Below, in pieces: positions 6,583 to 11,189 of a stretch of 11,189 nucleotides of DNA. The notes beneath the pieces are model-generated. The model worked only from the letters and a program-made list of their open reading frames with translations, made no database searches and had not been told where the DNA came from. How positions within the stretch are numbered: position 1 is the stretch's first letter; every line of letters begins with the position of its first letter. The translations under genes were made by a program, and so were the position numbers. The DNA is from Polaromonas sp. GTDB taxonomy: Bacteria > Pseudomonadota > Gammaproteobacteria > Burkholderiales > Burkholderiaceae_C. The stretch spans positions 1 to 11,189 of the forward strand of contig JAJAYS010000278.1 in assembly GCA_026786065.1 (NCBI GenBank). The letters are read 5' to 3'.

Positions 6583-6693
6583 TGTCACTCCCGACGCCGT
6601 GCCAGTTGCGCAGGCTTCAACGATGCTGGCTGCCAAAGTTAAACGGAAAATTAAACAGAGTAAAAAATTAAACGGGGTAGATTCCAATACTGT

Positions 6694-7728
6694 TCAGTTG
6701 GCTTCAAATCGAACCCGAATTGTGGTGTGAAGCCGGACATCGAGCGGCTCATCGCCCTTGCGCGAAGGGTAGTAGCTGATTCTGCGTTTGACCACTCGCG
6801 GATTGTGCTTTCCCCACGAGCTTTAGCATTTGGCGGGGGCAGCGCAGTGCACCCGCTGCGCGCACCACGATTCATAGCGCTCAGGGGTAATAGCCGCCGA
6901 GTACAGCAGCTTGGCGCACACGATTTGCACACTGGTTTTAAACGATACCCGGTTCGGGTCCACGTGCTTTTTCAGCGCCGCCTAATGCATCAAGCGGCGA
7001 ATGGCGAAATGCACCAGCCACAGCGCGTAGAACGCCTGGCGCACCAGGTCCGTGGTTTTGCTGCGCAGCACGACTCTGGCGCCCCGCAGGTATGTCTTCA
7101 TTTCACCGAGCGTGCCCTCAATTTCCCAGCGCTCGTGAAAAAGCACTGCCAACTCTTGCGCACTGGCGAGCTGCGGGTCAAGCACGCGGCTGACCAGTCG
7201 GTAAAGTGTCTCGGCTTGGGGGTCGCCATCAAGGTGGTATTCGATGATGCGAACCTTTTTCGGCTGGCACCCGGCCAGGCGGCTCGCTCTGTCGCGGCGC
7301 AGCTGCGACACGCAGGAGCCGTCAGGCAGCGCTTGGCTCACAGGAAAAACGGAATTCTTTTTAACGCGCCACAGCAGCCGGGCGCCGGTCTGCCGTGCTT
7401 TGCACCTTAGCTTGTAGCCCAATAAGAATCGGTCAGCCAAACAAACCATGTCGGGCTTGAGACGGTCGATGAGCTGCTCAAACAGGCTCGTCTCGCCGTC
7501 GGCATGGGCCCCAGTGCGGTGGCAAACATCACATGGGTTCCTCCTTCGGGCAGCCCGACAAATCGCAGTTGCGGGTACGCCGCGTTGCCAGCCCACGCGC
7601 GTGCGTGCCTGTGACAGGGCCGATTTGCTGATCTCGCTGTTGCCTGGAAGACCCCAAAAGTTGAATGCTTGCAGCCGCAGCCGCAGCCGCAGCCGCAGCC
7701 GCAGAACCGCTTCGCGGGCCACGCCCAT
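6694..7728 (-). pseudogene. IS4-family transposase, degenerate
   Basis: The minus-strand reading begins at 7728 with a short odd N-terminus, then LPGNSEISKSALSQARTRVG (an IS4 signature). It jumps near 7588 to YPQLRFVGLPEGGTHVMF in another frame. It returns near 7508 to DGETSLFEQLIDRLKPDMVC, followed by LADRFLLGYKL (second catalytic Asp) and FHERWEIEGTLGEMK. The last of these fits the IS4 Y-2-R-3-E-6-K motif with Phe for Tyr and holds the catalytic Glu. In-frame stops follow at 6982-6984 (after RRLMH) and 6823-6825. The frame finally ends at 6694 inside the terminal repeat. The first catalytic Asp (DGS region) and much of the N-terminal domain are missing. A deletion, a frameshift and two stops show it is inactive. 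Confidence 0.85.
7671..7704 (+). repeat. GCAGCC hexanucleotide repeat, 5.7 copies
   Basis: Five perfect copies of GCAGCC (7671-7700) plus GCAG follow one another. On the minus strand they encode alternating Arg-Leu in the transposase remnant, where a normal IS4 protein would have a mixed helix. The repeat length is a multiple of three, so changes in copy number would not shift the frame. Slippage-driven expansion in a non-functional gene is the simplest reading. Confidence 0.85.
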
Positions 7729-7765
7729 GTGCGCCCCAAACCGAACAGTATTGGAATCTGGCCCG

Positions 7766-8201
7766 ATTACCTTTGGTGGAGGCTAGTTGCAGAGCATTAA
7801 AAGCCTTACCCATGTGGTGTCGGTATCTGCCGTGTCAAGAACAGCGATTGACGACCAAAGCCCTATGTGGCGATCTTTGGCATAAGCAGGCCGCGAAAGC
7901 TGGTGCAAAGCTGAAACACTTCGCTGGCTGCACCGCCGCCTTGCGTCAAGGCGCGCAGCAGGTCCGTATGACCCAAAAATTTGAGATTTGATGTCATGCT
8001 TTGCCAATTACTTCACGCTATTGTCAAGTAAAGATTTTTCGCGGGCGATCGACTTACAACGCGCAGGCTGACAAACATATCTTTTAAGTGAGGTGGGCAA
8101 TATCATGGCGACTCAAGCGGAAGCCCAACCTAAGTTGCCCGCCACCAAACGTTGCGCCAGTTCTGGCCGCGTCAACAGTCAGTCACCAGGATGCCCCCAA
8201 A
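7766..8201. other. Gene-free stretch between IS and DUF3494 gene
   Basis: These 436 bp lie between the IS end and the lipoprotein start. Open frames here (for example 7783-8007 minus) have no recognisable motif. The part from about 7990 to 8100 is AT-richer than the neighbours and probably holds the promoter of the lipoprotein-OmpA pair, although no hexamer pair is convincing. GAGGTGGG at 8089-8096 resembles a ribosome binding site, but the ATG at 8105 leads into a frame without family features. Confidence 0.4.
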
Positions 8202-9551
8202 ATGAAATTTATCAACGCCCATGGCGCTGGCGGGGCACTGCTCGCTTCCGTGCTTTGCAGTGTCTTGCTTGCTGCTTGCGGTGGGGGTGGGGGCGGGCGA
8301 GATCCCATTCTCGGTATCGGCGGCGCAACATCCGGCGGCGCAACATCCGTCCCGCCCGTTCCACAGGGGGCCATCCTTCCAGGCGCAGCCTGCCCGGTAG
8401 CAGGCGCCACCGTACCGGCGGTGACGGCGACAGACCCCAGCAACGGCAGCGCGTCTGCATCAATCAGCACGGGCGGTGTGGCGGCTGGCGGCAAGGCGGT
8501 TACGGCCAGCTTCAGCCTGCCGATGAATGCTGCTTCTATCAATACAACCAGCTTCACATTGGCCCCACAGGGTGGCGCAGTGCTGGTGCCTGCCTCTGTC
8601 AGCTACAACGCCGCAACCCGCGTAGCGACACTGACCACTAGCTCTGCACTGCTGAGCAACACGTCCTATTCGGCGGTTATTCAGTCGAGCGCCACCAGCG
8701 AGGCAGGCACGCCTTTCGGCTGTCCGTATGCCTGGAGCTTCAAAACGGCGCTGGTCGCAGGAACCGGCCCTGAGTCAGTCAACATCCTTGCGTCGGCTGC
8801 GCGTTACGGTGTGTTTGGCGGCTCGGCCGGAATGACCAACACCGGCAATCAGACTGTGATCACGGGCAGTGCGGGCAGCACGGCAGACATTGGAACTATC
8901 GCCACCGGTACGTCATCGATCACCGGATTCCACGATTCGGCTCCGTCAGACATCTACACCGAAGTGCCTGGCGTCAACGAAGGCAACGTAACGGGCAAGA
9001 TATTCACGTGCACCACGTCCACCACGGGGCCAACCAACCCGACGAATGGAGTCAATGCGGCTTCCTGCGCGAGTGCCACTCAGGCCCGCCTTGATGCCGA
9101 GGCTGCATATCGAAACCTCGCTGGCCGACCCGCGGGCGCAAACCCCGGCGGCAATCTGGCCAACCTCACCCTTGTACCGGGGGTGTACACCGCGCCATCG
9201 GGTTCCTTCCTGATTCAGGGTGGAGACCTCACGCTCGACGCACAAGGCGATCCAGGCGCGGTCTGGGTATTCCAGATGGCTTCCACGCTCACCGTGGGTG
9301 GCCCCGCATCTCCCCGCAGCGTGATCCTGGCTGGCGGTGCACAGGCGAAAAATGTGTTCTGGCAGGTTGGCTCCAACGCGATCATCAACGCAGGCGGTGG
9401 CGGCACCATGGTCGGGACCATCATTTCCCAGGCTGGCGCCGCTTTCTCCACCGCCGGCAGTGTTATCCCGCTGACGCTGAACGGCAGGGCCCTGTCGCTG
9501 GGCGCTTCAGTCACCTTGGTGAATACCTTCATCAATGTGCCTGCTCCTTAA
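8202..9551 (+). CDS. DUF3494 (ice-binding-like) lipoprotein
   Basis: The 449-residue product starts with a lipoprotein signal (hydrophobic stretch to VLLAAC; lipid-modified Cys26) and a Gly-rich tether. Residues about 72-182 look like a bacterial Ig-like domain of the SbsA/Big_5 type (TDPSNGS, FSLPMNAASINTTSF, YSAVIQSS, YAWSFKT). From about residue 192 to the end is a DUF3494 domain. It shows the family's NILASAARYGVFGGSAGMTN start, the SITGFHDSA segment, the LVPGVYT turn, LTLDAQGDPGAVWVFQMAST and the end GRALSLGASVTLVNTFI. DUF3494 is a beta-helix fold that includes proven ice-binding proteins, but many members have unknown roles. The ATG at 8202 is chosen because the signal peptide begins there. 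The protein should be anchored to a membrane, probably the outer one. An OmpA gene follows after 35 bp. Confidence 0.88.
   Translation: MKFINAHGAGGALLASVLCSVLLAACGGGGGGRDPILGIGGATSGGATSVPPVPQGAILPGAACPVAGATVPAVTATDPSNGSASASISTGGVAAGGKAVTASFSLPMNAASINTTSFTLAPQGGAVLVPASVSYNAATRVATLTTSSALLSNTSYSAVIQSSATSEAGTPFGCPYAWSFKTALVAGTGPESVNILASAARYGVFGGSAGMTNTGNQTVITGSAGSTADIGTIATGTSSITGFHDSAPSDIYTEVPGVNEGNVTGKIFTCTTSTTGPTNPTNGVNAASCASATQARLDAEAAYRNLAGRPAGANPGGNLANLTLVPGVYTAPSGSFLIQGGDLTLDAQGDPGAVWVFQMASTLTVGGPASPRSVILAGGAQAKNVFWQVGSNAIINAGGGGTMVGTIISQAGAAFSTAGSVIPLTLNGRALSLGASVTLVNTFINVPAP
8318..8347 (+). repeat. Tandem 15-bp repeat in the lipoprotein linker
   Basis: CGGCGGCGCAACATC occurs twice in a row and encodes the doubled GGATS of the Gly-rich tether after the lipid-modified cysteine (residues about 40-49). 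It is in frame and lies in a flexible linker, so copy changes would alter only tether length. Confidence 0.85.
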
Positions 9552-9586
9552 GTGACAAACCCTCATCAATCCAGCTGGAGAACCCT

Positions 9587-10747
9587 ATGAAATTAGCAAC
9601 CATTCCAGGCTCGCTGAGTCTGCTTGCACTCGCGGCCATGGTCAGCCCTTATGCGCTGGCCGACGACCTCGGCTGGTACGGCGGCGCCAACATTGGCCGC
9701 TCGGCAGCCACCATCGACGACGCCAGAATCACCAGTGGCCTGGCCAGCCGCGGTCTCGGCACCAGTTCAATCTCTGACCGCGACAGCAGCACCGGCTTCA
9801 AACTCTACGGCGGCTACCAGTTCAACCGCAACTTGGCGCTTGAAGCCGGCTACTTCGACCTGGGCAAGTTCGGCTACACCGCCAACACCATCCCTGCGGG
9901 CACCCTCGATGGCAATATCAAGCTCAAGGGCTTCAACCTCGACGCGGTCGGCATTTTGCCGATCACCGACCGGTTTTCGGCCTTGGGGCGCGTCGGTTTG
10001 AACTACGCCCAAGCACGGGATTCCTTCACCGGAACCGGCGCGGTAAACGTCGCCAACCCCAACCCCAGCGAGCGCGGCACCAACTACAAGCTCGGCTTGG
10101 GTTTGCAATACGCGTTCACCCAAGCGCTTGGAATGCGTGCCGAGGTGGAGCGTTACCGCGTCAACGACGCCGTGGGCAACAAAGGGCACGTTGATCTTTT
10201 CTCGGTCGGTCTGGTTTACCGCTTTGGCGGCAAGGAGCAGCAACCGGCTGCTCGAGCCTATGTGCCTGAACCCTTGCCCGTTGCCGCAGCACCGGCGCCC
10301 CCGCCGGCAGCGGTTCCTGCCGCTGCCCCGGTTCCGGCCCCTGCCCCGCCGCCGGCACGCGTGCCGAGCAAGGTGAGCTTTTCGGCCGACTCATTGTTTG
10401 ACTTTGACAAATCCGACGTAAAGCCATTGGGCAGGCAGTCGCTTGACAAATTTGCTGCGGACCTCAAGGGCTCGCAGTACGAATCGGTCATGGTGACCGG
10501 ACACACCGACCGCATTGGCTCCCGTGCATACAACCAGAAGCTGTCGGAGCGGCGTGCCGAGGCGGTTCGCGCCTACCTGACAGGTTCGGCCGGCATTGCG
10601 TCCTCAAAAATCACCGCCAAAGGAGTTGACGGCGCCAACCCGGTCACCAAACCGGGCGACTGCAAAGGCAGCAAACCGACTGCAAAGCTGAAAGCCTGCC
10701 TGCAGCCCGATCGCCGGGTTGACGTCGAGGTCACTGGCACGCGTTAG
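9587..10747 (+). CDS. OmpA-family outer-membrane protein
   Basis: The 386-residue precursor has a signal peptide with likely cleavage after ALA25. It continues with an eight-stranded OmpA-type beta-barrel (about 27-215: GWYGGANIGRS, GFKLYGGYQF, LALEAGYFDLG, ending in VDLFSVGLVYRFG) and a Pro/Ala-rich linker (about 219-260). The C-terminal OmpA domain (262-386) binds peptidoglycan: FDFDKSDVKP, TGHTDRIGS and NQKLSERRAEAV carry the diaminopimelate-contacting Asp308 and Arg323, spaced as in E. coli OmpA. Cys359 and Cys371 near the end could form a disulfide. GGAG precedes the ATG. It sits 35 bp after the DUF3494 lipoprotein with a terminator behind it, so the two are probably co-transcribed. The role is likely envelope stability or surface anchoring; any work with the lipoprotein is inference. 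Confidence 0.93.
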   Translation: MKLATIPGSLSLLALAAMVSPYALADDLGWYGGANIGRSAATIDDARITSGLASRGLGTSSISDRDSSTGFKLYGGYQFNRNLALEAGYFDLGKFGYTANTIPAGTLDGNIKLKGFNLDAVGILPITDRFSALGRVGLNYAQARDSFTGTGAVNVANPNPSERGTNYKLGLGLQYAFTQALGMRAEVERYRVNDAVGNKGHVDLFSVGLVYRFGGKEQQPAARAYVPEPLPVAAAPAPPPAAVPAAAPVPAPAPPPARVPSKVSFSADSLFDFDKSDVKPLGRQSLDKFAADLKGSQYESVMVTGHTDRIGSRAYNQKLSERRAEAVRAYLTGSAGIASSKITAKGVDGANPVTKPGDCKGSKPTAKLKACLQPDRRVDVEVTGTR

Positions 10748-10769
10748 AACCCGCGCGACACCATCACTT

Positions 10770-10797
10770 AAAAAGCAGGCAGTCGCCTGCTTTTTTT
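10770..10797 (+). terminator. Intrinsic terminator after the OmpA gene
   Basis: AAAGCAGGC (10772-10780), a four-base AGTC loop and GCCTGC followed by seven T form a strong GC stem with a U-tract, 22 bp after the OmpA stop. It is preceded by an A run, so it could also work in the opposite direction for a gene coming from the right, such as the HNH gene. Confidence 0.93.
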
Positions 10798-10980
10798 ATA
10801 TGGCCTCGGCCATAGCTGAAGCGCGGGTAGTCGCTGAGCTCGGATCGTTGGCATTGTGGCTAACGCAGTTCAGCATGGACACCAAGAGCCTGCATTGCCG
10901 CATCTGCTTTCTGGACTTTGACGGAGTGAAAGGCCGAATGACCGGATTTGGTCGTTTCTGTCATGTGCCGGAGCCGCCAT

Positions 10981-11189
10981 TTACCGAAATCTACCGGTTC
11001 GACACGACCTCCCACACGCCTTACGCCCCCGCTTGTCCTTGGTCTTTGCTTCGGCCTCGGTCTGCCACTGCCTGTTCTTAGGCCAGTCTGCTCCGCCACA
11101 GGCCAGCGGCTTCACATGATCAATGACATAGCCTGGACACTTGCCCTTCGTTCTTCCGATTGCTGGACACGGTTGCTGATGCTGTAACT
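10981..11189 (-). CDS. HNH endonuclease, C-terminal part
   Basis: The minus-strand frame enters from the right window edge with no start and ends at TAA (10981-10983), giving the last 68 residues. It reads CPAIGRTKGKCPGYVIDHV, then KPLACGGADWPKNRQWQTEA and EAKTKDKRGRKAC. This is the HNH nuclease motif: a cysteine pair before the core, the metal-binding Asp-His (DH), the Asn of KNRQWQT and the following conserved EAK. Small stand-alone HNH proteins of this shape are common in proteobacterial and phage genomes, and their roles are mostly unknown. The C-terminal RSCRTGRFR is short and basic. The N-terminal part is outside the window, so family and function cannot be refined. It converges with the OmpA gene. 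Confidence 0.72.
   Translation of the reverse strand, partial: LQHQQPCPAIGRTKGKCPGYVIDHVKPLACGGADWPKNRQWQTEAEAKTKDKRGRKACGRSCRTGRFR

Larger units (their letters stand above)
6673..7765 (-). mobile_element. IS4-family insertion sequence, internally deleted
   Basis: The ends are imperfect inverted repeats. CGGGGTAGATTCCAATACTG begins at 6673, and its counterpart, read from 7765 inward, is CGGGCCAGATTCCAATACTG. The core AGATTCCAATACTGTTC (17 bp) is identical at 6679-6695 and 7743-7759. The interior carries an IS4-type transposase remnant on the minus strand that fills the space between the repeats. At about 1.09 kb it is shorter than typical IS4 elements (about 1.3-1.6 kb), consistent with the missing transposase parts. 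I saw no convincing target-site duplication. The exact outer limits are uncertain by a few bases, since the repeats may begin at AGATTCC. With its transposase dead, it could move only if a related element supplies the enzyme. Confidence 0.82.

Noticed and set aside
6727..7410. 227-residue plus-strand frame in the IS
   Set aside because: It is antisense to the transposase remnant, whose IS4 motifs are clear on the minus strand.
7671..7704. Phase-variation switch at the GCAGCC repeat
   Set aside because: The unit is six bases, so copy changes keep the frame, and the gene is already dead.
8105..8641. Alternative start at the ATG at 8105 with a good ribosome binding site
   Set aside because: Its frame gives a 178-residue Arg-rich product without family features and overlaps the DUF3494 lipoprotein in another frame.

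Overview
The window looks like chromosomal DNA of a beta-proteobacterium of the order Burkholderiales, most likely the family Comamonadaceae (Polaromonas/Rhodoferax/Variovorax-like). This rests on the GC-rich coding style, the purE-purK-sua5 gene order, a thioredoxin-TPR gene of proteobacterial type, and a short dispersed repeat resembling one I remember from that family. No rRNA, tRNA or CRISPR array was found.

Layout, left to right. (1) 146-722: a decayed toxin-antitoxin pair. The CopG/RHH antitoxin has an internal TAG; the RelE/ParE-type toxin has a frameshift and a TGA. (2) 901-1830, minus strand: a thioredoxin-domain co-chaperone (CnoX/YbbN family) with an intact CGPC active site. (3) 2069-4975, plus strand: a tightly packed operon, purE-purK-sua5, with overlapping start and stop codons, covering purine biosynthesis and the first step of tRNA t6A synthesis. 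(4) 5177-6510: a small mercury cassette. It has a divergent merR, a textbook 19-bp-spacer mer promoter, merT, merP and a tiny cysteine-rich GDCCVxC protein. No mercuric reductase (merA) is present. (5) 6673-7765: an internally deleted, stop-ridden IS4-family insertion sequence that still has both terminal inverted repeats. (6) 7766-8201: no convincing gene. (7) 8202-10747: a lipoprotein with a DUF3494 (ice-binding-like) domain, followed 35 bp later by an OmpA-family porin/peptidoglycan-anchor gene and a strong intrinsic terminator. (8) 10981-11189, minus strand: the C-terminal part of an HNH endonuclease cut by the window edge.

How the genes work together. purE and purK carry out consecutive purine steps (AIR to N5-CAIR to CAIR). 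MerP and MerT would bind Hg(II) in the periplasm and carry it inward under MerR control. Without merA here, the fate of the ion must depend on the Cys-rich partner or on a reductase elsewhere. The DUF3494 lipoprotein and OmpA protein form a likely cell-envelope pair.

The most notable signals are the reductase-less mer operon with an apparently leaderless merT, a GGGGT(C)AGATTCCAAT motif that borders the mer cassette in inverted orientation and recurs at the far IS end, and an 80%-identical 35-bp repeat embedded in the coding sequences of both cnoX and purK. The accessory parts carry several pseudogenes, so this is a region of past insertion and ongoing decay.
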